Part shown: one piece after another, positions 40,997 to 53,500 of the stretch
Position numbering within the stretch: position 1 is the first letter of the stretch
Layout: each line of letters begins with the position of its first letter
Assembly: GCA_029783825.1 (NCBI GenBank)
Contig: JAREIK010016270.1
Coordinates: 1-64,000 of the forward strand
DNA length: 64,000 bases
Source: Sapria himalayana
Lineage: Eukaryota; Streptophyta; Magnoliopsida; Malpighiales; Rafflesiaceae
Direction: 5' to 3'
The notes under the pieces: model-generated
Databases searched by the model: none
What the model saw: the letters and a program-made list of their open reading frames with translations, nothing else
Told to the model about the DNA's origin: nothing
Program-made: the position numbers and the translations under genes

Positions 40997-41179
40997 GGAC
41001 ATGCAGATATATCGAAGAAATTTATGATGCTCTCGTTGAACATCTCTTTGCTATAGAAGTTGTAGTAAATGGACATTCAAAGTAACCTCATGCTCATGTG
41101 AAAAATTGTAGAAATATAGTATTTATTCTCTCACTCTCTATAAACATCATTGCTAACCATATTTTAGATATTTGTTGAA

Positions 41180-42259
41180 TTTTTATGACTATATATAAAT
41201 ATTTGTATAACTATATATAAATAATTGTATAACTATATAACACACTATATAATTAAATATAACTATATTGGTAAGTATGTATACATATATGTAAATCTAT
41301 TTATTTATTTATAACATTATATATTTATGTATAACTATTTGTATGAATATATCTATATATAACTATATGTTTAACTATATAAAAATATTTATAGTTATAT
41401 ATACTATATGTATAATAACATATAACTATAAATAATTGTATCTTATTATATGTATTGCTATAATAATTTTATACATAACTATATTTAAATATATAATTTA
41501 CATCTTACATTTAATATACAATTCTATATATTAGTATTCAAAATTGTATTTTACTATATCTATACTTATACATAACTATAGGTATAGATATATAAAATTA
41601 TATAAATAAATATATATACCTACATGTATAAATATAAGTTTAACTATATGTGTAACTATATGTATAACCACATGTAACTATATTTATAATTTCATGTATA
41701 ACAACATAAAACATTATGTTTAATTATATGTGTATAACTAAATATAAATATTTTTAAAACAAAATAAAACTTTATATAATTAAATATAACTATATTTTTA
41801 ACTAGTTATACATATATGTATACATATATGTAAATCTATATACTTGTTTATAACTTTGTATATATTTATGTATAACTAAATATAACTACTCATATGAATA
41901 TATAGTTATATATATATACTAAATGTTTAACGATATATAATTTTTTATAACTATATATATTATATGTATAATAACATATAACTATACATAATTTTATATT
42001 ATTAATGTATAAATATATTTAAATATATAATTAATAACATATATTTAACATATTTTTTTATATATTAGTATAAAAATGTATTTTAGTATATCCATACCTA
42101 TACAGAACTATATGTATAAATATATGAAATTATATGAACAAATATATATATATATATATACATGTATAAATATAAGTTTAACTATACGTGTAACTATATG
42201 TATGATCACATGTAACTATATTTATAATTACATGTATAATAACATACAACATCATATTT
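41180..42259 (+). repeat. ~545-bp satellite block inside CACTA element B, left of the LINE
   Basis: The phrases match the 1-4975 array in the plus orientation (CTATATCTATACTTATACAT, then TATGTATAACCACATGTAA). The landmark AACATATAACTATA starts at 41417 and 41973, a spacing of 556 bp. The block is broken at 42248-42259, the left target-site duplication of the LINE, and resumes at 48815. Confidence 0.88.
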
Positions 42260-43437
42260 TTTTTTTTTAAAAAAATATGATTTTATAATAATAACCCTCT
42301 CTTTTTGTGGATGAATACTGTTAATACAAACTATCATCTACCCTTAGCCCTTTTACACCTGATCTTCAAATAAAAATAAAATACATTTAACCAATCTAAT
42401 AAAATGTAATTTTATTTGTGCTATGACTATGTTAATCTATGACTCCTATCTTTACCTTTTTGTACAAGGAGAAGTTCCTTCTCAAAGTTAATAACTATCC
42501 TTATGATGGTAGCTTATCCATTGTCTTGCTTTAACAATCTTTCAGTGAGTATTCTATATTTCGTTGCTTCTACAGTGTCTTATCTCTTTTAAATCTAAAT
42601 ATGATTCTTCCTCCAGCATTTTAGCTAACTCAAGTCTTGAGTCATCTCGTGCCTTCTTTAATTTTTAGCTTAATTCCTTCCACTATCTTATAATGGTAGC
42701 TAGATTTTTGAACATCTTTATAAGCTGTCCTCCCAAGTGATTGTTATTGAATGCTGTTATTTATATCTTGATTAACCCTTCACCTGCAATTTTTTTCTGC
42801 ACAAAATCAATTCTATCATACACAATTAAAATCTTGTATCCCCTCTTCCATGTTCAGACCAATTATCAATTTGGCTTGATACATCAGGTACAGCTCCATT
42901 ACTGTTCAACATTATTTGAAATGCTCTGCTTTCTTCCATCTTTTTGTTTTTCATTCCTTCACTGTCCTCTTTAACTTTTACAGCTTGCACCTATATATTA
43001 CATAATTCCTACATACAACCAGAAACTGACTTCCCGCACCCATTTTAAAACAACAGACTACCAGCAATACACTTAATAACACAGACCTCCAAAAAAATAG
43101 CACAGACTCCTAGCATATATAATACCCATTACTAACAATACCATTTAAACATATCTAGCCTTCCAATCAGAATAGTCCACCAAACTATGGACATGCAGAA
43201 TAATGTACCTGTAGAGCATACTACATATCTATACATCCCTTATCTTTTCTCAAACCAGTCCCTTGATGTTATTTCAATTAGTTTCAATTTCTTCTTTCCT
43301 TTCTACATGTAGAAAACAACAGAAAAGCAGAAAAAAAAACAAGTAGAAAAACAAAAGCCACTTACCTTATCTCGATCACCCCTCAGGACCAGGGTGATCT
43401 CTTATACGGACTTATTTTCCTATTTGGATGACAAGTT
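42260..43437 (-). other. 3' untranslated region and poly(A) tail of the LINE
   Basis: On the minus strand, this follows the stop of the RNase H frame and ends in an A-run against the target-site duplication. I see no further domain. The length, nearly 1.2 kb, is generous for a plant LINE 3' region, so a small secondary insertion is possible. Confidence 0.7.
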
Positions 43438-46400
43438 CTAATTAATATTTTTATTTTTTCTAATATAAGGAAAATCTTTTCTATCAAGATTTAATATTCC
43501 AGTAAATTTTTTTGGTAAATTTTCTTCATTATAATCTTGATCACCTTTCTTTTTTCCCTCTTTAGCTAAAATATCTGCTAATGCATTCGCCTCTCTGAAA
43601 ATGTGCTTTATCAAAAAGTTTAGAAAGTTCATATCATTAGAATATCCTCTATGTCATCTTCATATTTCCACATCTTTGTCTGCTTTTTGATTAAATTAAC
43701 AATAATTTTCGAATCTATTTGAATATCTATATTTTTAATTTCTAATTTTCTACATAACTTAATACCCTCTCTTAAAGCTAATATCTCAGCATGAACGGCC
43801 GAGGATGCTTGCATCTTTCTACTGAAGGCTAATATTAGCCGTCCTTTCGTATCTCTAATAACTCCTCCACCTCCTACTTCGCCCATATCTCTATCGAAGC
43901 TACCATCTGTGTTTAGAGCTATGCTACCTTGAGGTGGGTTTTCCCATTTTATACATATTACTTTAACTTGTTTAGGTTGATTTTCTTTTAGATTCCAAAA
44001 ATTAAGGTTTCTTTGTCCCTCTTCGAGCCTTGACTTTTTATAGGGTACAATTCTAAAATTTTACTTGTTTCTTCTTTAATACCTTTCCAGATATCTTCTA
44101 TTATCATTTTATGACCTTCGAATCTACTTTTATTTCTAGCCTTCCAAATGCACCAGATAACTAATAATGGCACATTGATTTTAATCCATTTCTGCACTAG
44201 ACTAGAAACTTTTAAATTAAACCATTTCTGAAGCCTTCGTTTCAAGTTTAGATGTTCATATTTTAAATTCATTTCTAAACCTAGTCTTTTCCATAGCTCC
44301 GCAGCTACTCTTTCGTGTGAAAGGAGATGATCCAATGTCTCAATTTCATTTAAGCAACACTCGCATCTAGAGACGAGCTTAATATCTTTTTTCTTTAAAT
44401 TATTGTCAATTGGGATAATATTAGATAAAACTTTCCACATAAAAGTTTTAATTTTTTGTGGATTATCATTATTCCAAGCCCATTTGAATAATGTATCTTC
44501 TTTTAACTTTTTTCTTAATTCATTTTTACCCATTTTTAGTGAAAATGCTCCATCCGAGCTTAAATTCCATTTCCATCCGTTTTTAGTAAGTGTAGAAAAT
44601 CTATCAACTAATTCTTTTTGGTTAAGCATTTGTGTCCATATCTGTGAACACTTACTTTTATTCTGTACTTTATTGATATCATCCTTAATACAATATTTTT
44701 CCCTCATAAATTTTGACCATAGACTATTACTTTCTTTCAACCTCCACTTTCTCTTGCTTGCTCCTGCTTTTGCTAAATCTATAAGATTAACAAAACCCAA
44801 TACAGCTTCTTGAACTAGGTAGCATAAGTCTCTCCATTTTTTCTAGTGTAATTTATATTTACCCTCTTTTTTCCCCATAAAAAGTTAGCTAATTCTTTTT
44901 TGATTTTTTTAATAATACCAATTGAAGGTTGAATTATCATAATGTTATGCATTAGAAGACTTTCTAAAACATGTTTTATTAAAGTAATTCTACCCCCCAT
45001 ACTTAAATATTCCTCTTTCCATCCCGAGATTTTCTTTTTTAACTTATTTAATAAAAATTCTAAATATTCTATCTTAAGTTTACCTTCATATATCGGGCAA
45101 CCAAAATATATCATTTCTTTTTTATTATGGGAGAAGCCTGAAATGTTTTTGATTTTATGAGCTAATGCAATTGGAGCCTTATGTGAAATCATGTATTGAC
45201 ATTTTCTTTTATTTAATTTTTTACCTATTTTTTCCTCCATGAATTTCAATAAGTTCATCAGATTTTGTAGTGATTTGCTACTGCCATTAGTGAATATAAT
45301 TACATCATCTGCATATGCAAGACAACTCACTAATGGAGTGTTCCTCGGCTATTTGAATGTGCCTATCCTACCCTTCCTCATTTTATCTTTAAGGTTAACT
45401 ATTAAGAGTTCCAGATAAATATTAAATAATGATGGTGAAAGTGGATCACCCTGTCTTAAACCTCTAACTGGTATTATTTCTTCTCCTACCTTTTCCATTT
45501 GTGATAATTCTAGCCCATGTATTATAAATACATCTATAAATAAAATCTATCCATGTTTCAGAGAAACTCATCTTTCTCATGATAGAACAGAGAATGCTCC
45601 ATTCTACTCTATCAAAAGCCTTGGATAGATCCAAATTTTATAATAATATTTTGTCCTTTTGATTTGGATCCTATTTCTCTACACATTTCTTTAGCCAAGC
45701 AGATATTTTCCATTATTAATCTATTTTTCATAAAACCAGTTTGTTCTTCTGAAATAATTTTAAGTAAAATTGAATTTAATCTATTTTGTAAGATTTTAGA
45801 AACAATTTTGTAAATAATGTTGCATAGGCTTATTAGTCTAAAATCCTCCCCTTTCTGTGGATTTTCTATTTTAGGGATAAGAATAATGTGAAAACTTTGC
45901 CATTTTTTTTCAAATTCAGCCCCACAAAAAATACTATTAATCGCTTTATCTATACCCTTCTTTATTATATTCCAACAAGCTTGGTAAAAATAGGTGTTCC
46001 ATCCATCCGGTCCTGTTGCACTATCTTTGTTCATACTATATATCGCTATTTTGATTTCTTCTTCTTCTGGATTCTTAGTTAGCATGTTATTATCTTCTAT
46101 GGTGATTTTATTTTTTATGTTTTTTAAAAGTGAATTTCCTTTTAGTTCTCTTATTCCACTTAATTGATTTTCAAAAAATTTTGTGAAATAGGTTTGAATG
46201 TCTGAATCTTTTTCAAGCAATTCTTCCATATTATCTTTAATACCTCTAATTCTATGTTTCTGATATTTTAACTTAGCTATTTTTTGATAAAACTTTGTGT
46301 TTTTATCCCCCTCTTTAAGCCATTAAATTTTAGATTTTTGTTTCCAAAAAACCTCTTCCATTAATATTTTTAGATTTAATTCTGCTTGTGCCTTCCTAAG

Positions 46401-47356
46401 AGCACTTCTATTGTCTATATTTTGAGTTTTTTTCAAATTCTATTTCTCTTTTTAATACTAGTTCCTCTGCATCTTTTATATTTTTTGTTATATTCCCAAA
46501 AGTATCCTTATTCCACTTTTTTAATTCAACTTTTAATCTACTCAACTTATTATTTAATATTTGAATAGGATTACCTAATGTCTCTTTATTCCAAGACTGT
46601 TTCACCATCTTTAAAAAATCATGGTGTAAACACCAAGAATTCTGGAATCTAAAAGAACCTCCTGTATGAGTAGATTTTTTTGATCGTGATTAATAATGGG
46701 CTGTGATCAGAGTAGGTTCTGTTTAAGTGTTTCACTTCTATAGAGCCAACTTGATCTAGCCTTTTAAAATAAAATAAGACTCTATCCAATCTCGCCCATA
46801 TTGTGCCTTTTTTCCTCCAGTTATTACACCATGTAAACTGTGAGCCTAAAAATTTAGCTTCTATTAAATTTGTTTTATTTATTATATTATTAAAGTGAGA
46901 CATCCCTCCTTTATTTGGTGTCCTACCATCCTTCTTTTCTTTAATACTTCTAACTATATTAAAATCTCCACCGATAATCCAAAGTTTTTTTTCCATCGAA
47001 ATTTTATTCATTTCCTCCCATAATTCTTTTCTCTCTTCTCTTTTATTCTTTGCATAAATTATTGTTATTATTTCATTTTCATATTGACTTAAACTAAAGT
47101 TTATTAGTTGGTTTGTTTCTTTTAATATTTTTATATGTAAGTTATCTTTCCATAAAATCCAAATTTTTCCATTATTATTAGCATACCCATTTTCGAATCC
47201 TAATAAATTTTTATAATAATTTAGCTGAGCTTTATCCACCATAGGTTCAGCTATCGAAATTAGATTAATTTTATACATATATATTAGTTTTTTTAATCTA
47301 TTTCTTGATGGGGGGTTTTCTATTCCCCTAATATTCCAGTAGATGTACTTATACAT
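43438..47356 (-). pseudogene. LINE ORF2: endonuclease, reverse transcriptase and RNase H, frameshifted
   Basis: The ATG at 47356 overlaps the end of ORF1 by 8 bases. The first open part (to 46649) is an APE-type endonuclease: YWNIRG at residues 6-11, AEPM around Glu37, GGDFNIV around 129-135, ARLDRV and SDHSPL at 216-221. The reverse transcriptase follows: DSATGPDGW (46229-45612), DLSKAFDRVEW at ~45630, then RQGDPLSPSLF and YADD (~45315). After that come an FxWGK segment, a zf-RVT Cys cluster (RCECC, DHLLSHE) in 44800-43988 and RNase H: NTDGSFD, AEILALREG, IDSK and REANALADILAKEG down to 43438. It is split over at least six frame changes, so it is inactive. An intact ORF2 would nick the target and prime reverse transcription there. 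Confidence 0.93.
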
Positions 47357-48532
47357 TTCTTATGGATTTAGCCTGTGCTCTAGTGGTGCATTTAGTTTCA
47401 TATATCTTATTCAAATGTTTTTTTTTCATGCTTCTAGGTTTTCTTATTGAGCTTAGTTCTTGTTCCTTCTCATCTTTCCAATCCCTACCCAATTGAATGG
47501 CCATTATTTTTAGTTCTTCAATTGCCCAATCTCTATTTCCCATTTTTTGTTTTAGCTTGAGTTTTTCTATATTAATGTCATCGTTATTAATTCTAATTTT
47601 CTGCTCATTGTCTTCCCCATCCGTATAGAGGGAAGTCAAGCTTTTTATTTCTGATTCCTCATCTGAATCTTCTTCAACCAGCACTGCCCAACTATTATTA
47701 TTTTTTTGTTTCTTATTTTTCATTTGATTTCTGGTTCTCCTATTTAGCTTTGAAATTTTTTTCATCATTTCTCTCCTTTTAGCATTTTCTATGGATTCTG
47801 TTCTTGCGTCCTCACTATTCTGCCTATTATATTCAATTAATTTTTGATCTTCAACTTTTTTATTCTGTATGTCTGTTTGGACAATCGGTTGAGGTTTTTT
47901 TTGATATTTAACCATTTCTCCTTTACTTTCAAATGCTTTTTTCTTCGCTTCTAGATTTTGTTTATTTTTGTTTCTTTTTTTATGAACCAAACATACCTCT
48001 ATAGCATGTCTCATCTTCCTGCAGCATGCACAAAATAGGAGGGAGGTATTCTGGAACAATAATTTGCCAAACCCCGCATCCCTTTGTGTTTCCAATCAAT
48101 CTACGGTGAGGAAGAAATTTCTGTAAGTCCACCTCTACACAGATTCTTGCAACACTCGGTCTAGAGAGTGTTGTCATAGCACCATCAAGAAGAAGAGGAG
48201 AGCCCAAAACAGACGTAATACGATATAATGCCAATTTATTTAAAATAGTGAATCGGGAGCATAGGTAATAGGATCCATACCGGAGACAACGACGATTCCT
48301 CCTTTGTGTTAAATTCTGGAGTCCATTTAAAGGTTCTCATGGGGTATCCCATGATATACCAAGCTCCTTTCAACCATAAGCAATGGAAAGCCTCCTCAGA
48401 ATGAAGTTGTATTAACACATGTTTCTCATCAATCAGTTCGATTTTGATCAAAGTTTTGAGTTTCAATGATTCGAAAAATGCCCTAATATCATCAATACGA
48501 TGCCTTCCATGCGAAAATTTTCCCACAAGCAT
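47349..48532 (-). pseudogene. LINE ORF1: DUF4283 / zinc-knuckle RNA-binding protein, frameshifted
   Basis: The ATG at 48532 follows a ~280-bp leader. The first frame (to 48236) reads LVGKFSHGRHRID through ALVQLHSEEAF-like and GYPMRTFKWTPEF segments, the DUF4283 pattern. A second frame (48234-~48050) continues with GSPLLLDGAMTTLSRPSVAR and VEVDLQKFLP, the linker. The third frame carries a perfect CX2CX4HX4C zinc knuckle at 48032-47991 (residues CACCRKMRHAIEVC) and then a long Lys/Glu-rich tail ending at 47349. The three frames differ, so two small indels disable it. ORF1 proteins of this class coat the LINE RNA. The -1 overlap with ORF2 (ATGTATAA) is intact. Confidence 0.88.
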
Positions 48533-48814
48533 GTGTGTATGAGTTGCAGAGAACTTGTGAATTTCCTAGGCCAAGAAGAATATCGAGGGTTCCTCGATAT
48601 TTTTTTTCTTAAATTTGTGAGAAGCTCGCGATAGGAGGCGCGGTTTTTCTTATAAAATCAGAAAAGGACTTCTTATTAACTAAGTAATCCAATTACATTG
48701 AGATTAGCTCAAAACTTGCTTCTTCTTCTACGCAATTGCAGGTTTATCTCTCTAGAAAACTATTTCTCTCTCTAACAAGTTGAGAGCGTTTCAAGAAGAA
48801 GACCTTGTTTGTCT
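48533..48814 (-). promoter_or_regulatory. LINE 5' untranslated region with internal promoter by analogy
   Basis: This 282-bp less AT-rich leader lies between the target-site duplication and the ORF1 ATG. L1-type elements carry an internal promoter here. I see no defined promoter motif. A local inverted repeat, AATATCGAGG with CCTCGATATT, occurs at ~48578-48601. Confidence 0.5.
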
Positions 48815-49640
48815 AACATCATATTTAATTATATGTGTATAACTATATAAGAATATTTGTAATACTAAACATAACTTTATATAATTAAATATAACTATAT
48901 TTTTAACTATTTATACATATATGTATACATATATGTAAATCTATTTATTTGTTTATAACATTGTATATCTTTATGTATAAATAAATTTAATTACTCGTAT
49001 GAATATATATATATATATATAACTAAATGTTTAACGATATATAATTTTTTATAACTATATATATTATATGTATAATAACATATAACTATAAATACTTCTA
49101 TCATACTATGTGTATAAATATAAAAACATTATACATAACTATATTTAAATATAAAATTAACATTTATTTAAAATACATTTTTATATATTAGTATTAAAAT
49201 ATATTTAAATATATCCATACCTATATATAACTATATGTATAGATTTATGAAATTATATGATAAAATATATATACATACATGTATAAATATATGTTTAACT
49301 ATACGTGTAACTATATGTATAACTTCATGTAATAATATTTATAATTATATGTATAAAAACATGCAACACAATGTTTAACTATATGTGTAGAACTATATAT
49401 AAATATTCTTATAACTATAAATAACATTATATAATAAATATAACTTTATTTTTAATTATGTATACATATGTGTAAATCTATATAATTATTTATAACTTTG
49501 TATACATTTATTTATATTTACTTATAACTATGTGTATGCATATATCTATATATAATTATATGTTTAACTATATGTAACTATTTAACTATATTTACTATAT
49601 GTATCCTAACATATAATTATATATGAGATAATATTAATTT
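48815..49640 (+). repeat. ~545-bp satellite block inside element B, right of the LINE
   Basis: This continues the unit broken at 42259. The landmark AACATATAACTATA starts at 49077, and a variant starts at 49608 (spacing 531). Removing the LINE and one duplication copy brings the distance from 41973 to 49077 down to 537 bp, a normal unit. Confidence 0.9.
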
Positions 49641-49880
49641 GTAGACCTAATTTGAAATTAAATGGCAAAAGATATAATATCAACAATATGTAAGCACGTA
49701 GCATGAGAGTGTCTGTTGATTAGGCTCATATATGGTATAATACAAATAAAGGGCGTACTCTAACCTAATCCCAGCCCTTAGGCCTCAGACTCAAATATGA
49801 ACTTATGTATGAAAAAAATGTAATATTTGATAGGTTTATACAGAAAAATACATTTTCTTTTAATAATTTTTAATTCTAAC
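49641..49880. other. Spacer between satellite and CT-rich tract in element B
   Basis: Non-repetitive sequence with no gene recognised. It is less AT-rich near 49690-49790. Confidence 0.4.
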
Positions 49881-50235
49881 ACTGCACTCTCTATGTGTCT
49901 CTCTATCCCTCTCTAATTCTTCCTGTCTCTATATTCCTCTTCTTCTTTGTGTCATTCTCTCTCTCTCTCTCTTGTTATTTTCTTTCTTACTCTCCTTTTT
50001 TGCTTGTTCTCTCTCCCCCCCCTCTCTCTCTTCCTCTCTCTATTTCCCTCTCTCTCTCTCTTCCTCTCTTTATTTCCCTCTCTCTTCCTTTCACCATCTC
50101 TCCCTTCTCTCTCCCTCATTCTTTCTCTTCTCTCTCTATCCCCCATGTCTCCCCATTTCTTTGCTCCTCCCTCTTTCCCCACCGTATCTCTCTCTCTCTC
50201 TCGCTCTCTTTCTCCCTCCCTCTCCTCATTCAAAC
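49881..50235 (+). repeat. ~350-bp polypyrimidine (CT-rich) tract upstream of element B tnp2
   Basis: The plus strand is nearly all C and T, with many CTCTCT and CCCTC runs. The frames it opens (Ser/Leu/Pro-rich on plus, Arg/Glu-rich on minus) follow from composition. Its position ~280 bp before the tnp2 start could place it in a promoter or 5' leader. Confidence 0.85.
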
Positions 50236-50511
50236 ATTAAATGTCTTTTTTTGCTTTTCTTTCTTGTGCATTATCACATTTTACACCCTTTATCTAATGT
50301 AAATGTGATATCTATTAATCTTTATCGTGCAACAAATTGCTTTATTTATTAATGTAGATTTTGTAAACGCATTGCCTCGATATTCACAATATTTAATTTT
50401 TAAATATTCATCTGTAAGTAATTTTATTTAATTATTTGTATATTTTGAAGTAATTGAATGTTTATTCAAAATAATGATTGGGCATTATTTTTTGTAAATA
50501 AAATAAGGCAA

Positions 50512-53500
50512 ATGAGCTTAGAACGTCAGTGGATGTATAGATGGGTTATTAATGGTTTTTTTGAATAAAGATTTTTTTGACTGGGCTTGAAACTTTTATC
50601 AATTTTTCATGTAGTCAATCGAGATTGATGGATGGAAAAAAAATTAAATGTCCATATAATCATTGCAAGTGTTTAGGATATCCCTTTTCTTGATGCACAG
50701 ACTATAAGATATCATTTGGCTAAATATGGCTTTGTACCAAAATATTTTGTTTGGATTTATCATGGGGAAAGTACAATGGCTCTAAATATTGACCACAATG
50801 TGGGTATTGAATCATTTGCTTGTGGTGAAGAATCATCAAACACATACCATAGAATGATCATGGAAGCTGCTGGTGTTGACTTCAATATAGATTACATGGA
50901 TGACCCACCTAATCCTGAAGCTTAGAAATTTTATGAAATGCTTAAAGCTGTAGATAAAAATTGTGGCCTATTTGTAAAACACATTCGTAATTGTCACTTG
51001 TGGCTCGACTAATAAGGATTAAGTCAGAAAATCATATGTCTGAAAAATTATTTGATCAGATGACAGTTTTGATGAAAAAAATTGTTCCGGTTAATAATTT
51101 GATCACTAACAACTTTTACAATACTAAAAAGTTACTACGAGGAACGAGTCTACCAGGGGAATGAATTGATTGTTGTTTAAATGGATGCATGTTATATCGG
51201 GGTGGTGATAGTGATTTAAATAACTGTAAGTTTTGTGATCATCCTCAATTTAGGAAGACACCTCGTGTTGTCAATACGCGACAAAAATTGAAGGTTGTCT
51301 ATATGAAGATGTATTATTTTCCATTAATTCCTCGATTATAAAGACTATATACATCAAATGCTACAGTAAATGATATGAGGTGGCATTCTGAGCATGTGGT
51401 TGAAGAAGGGGAAATGCGTCATCCAACATATTCACCTGCTTGGAAGCATTTTAAATATATACATCAAGATTTTCTGGCTGAAAGTCGAAATGTGAGTTTG
51501 GCTCTCTACATTGATTGATTTTAGTCATTTGGGCAATCTAAACAATAGTATTCAACATGGCCAGTGATAGTGACGCCTTATAACTTGCCTTCGTGGTTGT
51601 GTATGAAGGAGCAATATACGTTTTTGTCAATATTGGTTCTAGGGCCAAAAAATCTGAAAGAGATGCTGGATGTTTTCTTACAGCCTCTTATTGCAGAGTT
51701 AAATAATTTATGAAATGTTGGCATGAATACCTATGATATCTCAAAGAAGTAAAATTTCATTATGCGAGCAATCTTTATATGGATGGTAAGTGACATTTTT
51801 GCATATTCAATGTTGTCTAGCTGGAGTACTGCAAGATGATTTGCATGCCCATATTGCATGACAAATTTTGATGCATTTACCCTCAAATTTAGTGGTAAAC
51901 AGTCATGGTTTGATGACCATCATAAGTTTCTACCTACGAATCATTCTTTTCAAAGAAATATAACTACATTTCGAAAAAATAAAACTATGATGACACTTGC
52001 ACCAGTAGTTTATTTAGGAGATGATATTATGACAGAGATTCATAGTTTGGGTTTGAAGAAGGTAAATGACAAGGAAGCTACTAGAAGTAATGAACCAATA
52101 GGCAAATTATTTGGGTGGAGGAATTGTAGTATATTTTGGCACTTGGCCTATAGGAAGTCCAATTTAATTCGTCATAACTTAGATGTAATGCATATTGAAA
52201 AATAAATTTTTGACAAAGTTTTCAACACTGTCCTTAATGTAGATGGAAAAACAAAAGGCACTTTAAAATCAAGACAAGAGCTGAATGATTACTGTCAGCG
52301 TTCTGAAATGAATCTAAATGAGGAAACGGAAAAATTCCTTAAAGATTTTTACACACTTGGTAAGAAGGCAAGATAGATATTATGTGAATGGGTTAATAAT
52401 TTAAATTATCTGATGGATATGTGTGAAATATGGGTAGATGCATGGATATAAAGAATCTTAAGTTATTTGGAATGAAAAGTCATGACTGTCATGTATTTAT
52501 GTAGAGATTAATACCAATTGCATTCCGTGAATTACTTGTTCAAAGTGTTTGGAAGGTCCTTACAGAATTTAGGTTGTTTTTTAAATAGTTAACTACAACC
52601 ACAATCAAAATAGATGACATGGTGAGGCTGGAGAATGAAATTCTACTTATTATTTGTAAGCTTGAACGGATATTCCCTCCGAGTTTTTTTGACTCGAAGG
52701 AGCATTTGCCGGTCCATTTGGCATGTAAAGCAAGGATTGCAAGCCCAAAGCAAGGATTGCAGGCCCAAAGAAATTCAGGTGTATATATCCTTTTGAAAGG
52801 TAAATACATATAATTTGATGTGTTTTATTATTTAGTACTTTAAGTATTATTGTTATTTAATCTAATTGAAACCTATCATTATGGATGTAGGTATCTTCGT
52901 AAGTTAAAATTGAAAGTTAGAAACAAGTCAAAAGTTGAAGGTCCAATTTGTAATGCATATTTAGTAGAAGAAGCATCATCATTTTGTTTTTATTATTTTG
53001 AGGATCATGTCAATACAAAGAATAGAAATGTGCTGCGGAATGATGAAGGTCATGTGATGGTATAAGATGATTCTATGGACAAACTATCTATCTTCAAGCA
53101 CCCTAGAAAAGCATTTGGAATAGCAATGAAAAGATGTATGATAGATGAAGAGTACAAAGCGACCCTAAGCTATGTTTTACTTAATTGTGAGGAGGTTGCA
53201 CCATATATTGAGTATGTATACCCAAAATGGTTGCATGTCTAATCATAGTTTAATTTTATCTTTAATAGGATTCTTAAAAATTGATATACATTTTTTTTCT
53301 CTCTTTTTATATTTGTTGAGTATTTATGTTGAGCAGTTAAAATATAGACATCCAGCAATTTCTAGCAATAATGTCGATTATATGTTAGAAACTAAATTTG
53401 CGAATTGGTTAAAAAATTATGTGAGAATAATTAAGTTTTATATTTTTGAATTATTTAATTTATTAGTATCTTTTATTTATTAATATCATTTTTTAAGTTA

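Larger units (their letters stand above)
38453..41179. other. AT-rich interval in element B, no recognised gene
   Basis: I see no domain, RNA gene or transposon end. Small items are an inverted repeat at 38843-38878, a GT run at ~39026-39040, and (TA)n at ~40917-40962 followed by tandem TTTA to ~40996. Confidence 0.5.
42260..48814 (-). mobile_element. L1-type non-LTR retrotransposon (LINE), full length but decayed
   Basis: The element is on the minus strand, with its 5' end at 48814 and its 3' end at 42260, where a run of about 11 T's on the plus strand marks the poly(A) tail. It is flanked by the 12-bp target-site duplication AACATCATATTT at 42248-42259 and 48815-48826. Its order is: 5' leader (48814-48533), ORF1 (DUF4283 and zinc knuckle), ORF2 (endonuclease, reverse transcriptase, zf-RVT, RNase H), then a ~1.2-kb 3' region. 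Full-length structure with a readable duplication indicates one complete insertion, later inactivated by frameshifts. Confidence 0.95.

Noticed and set aside
49895..50352. Ser/Leu/Pro-rich plus frames and an Arg/Glu-rich minus frame resembling an RE-rich protein
   Set aside because: They arise from the CT-rich tract and have no conserved domain or supported start.
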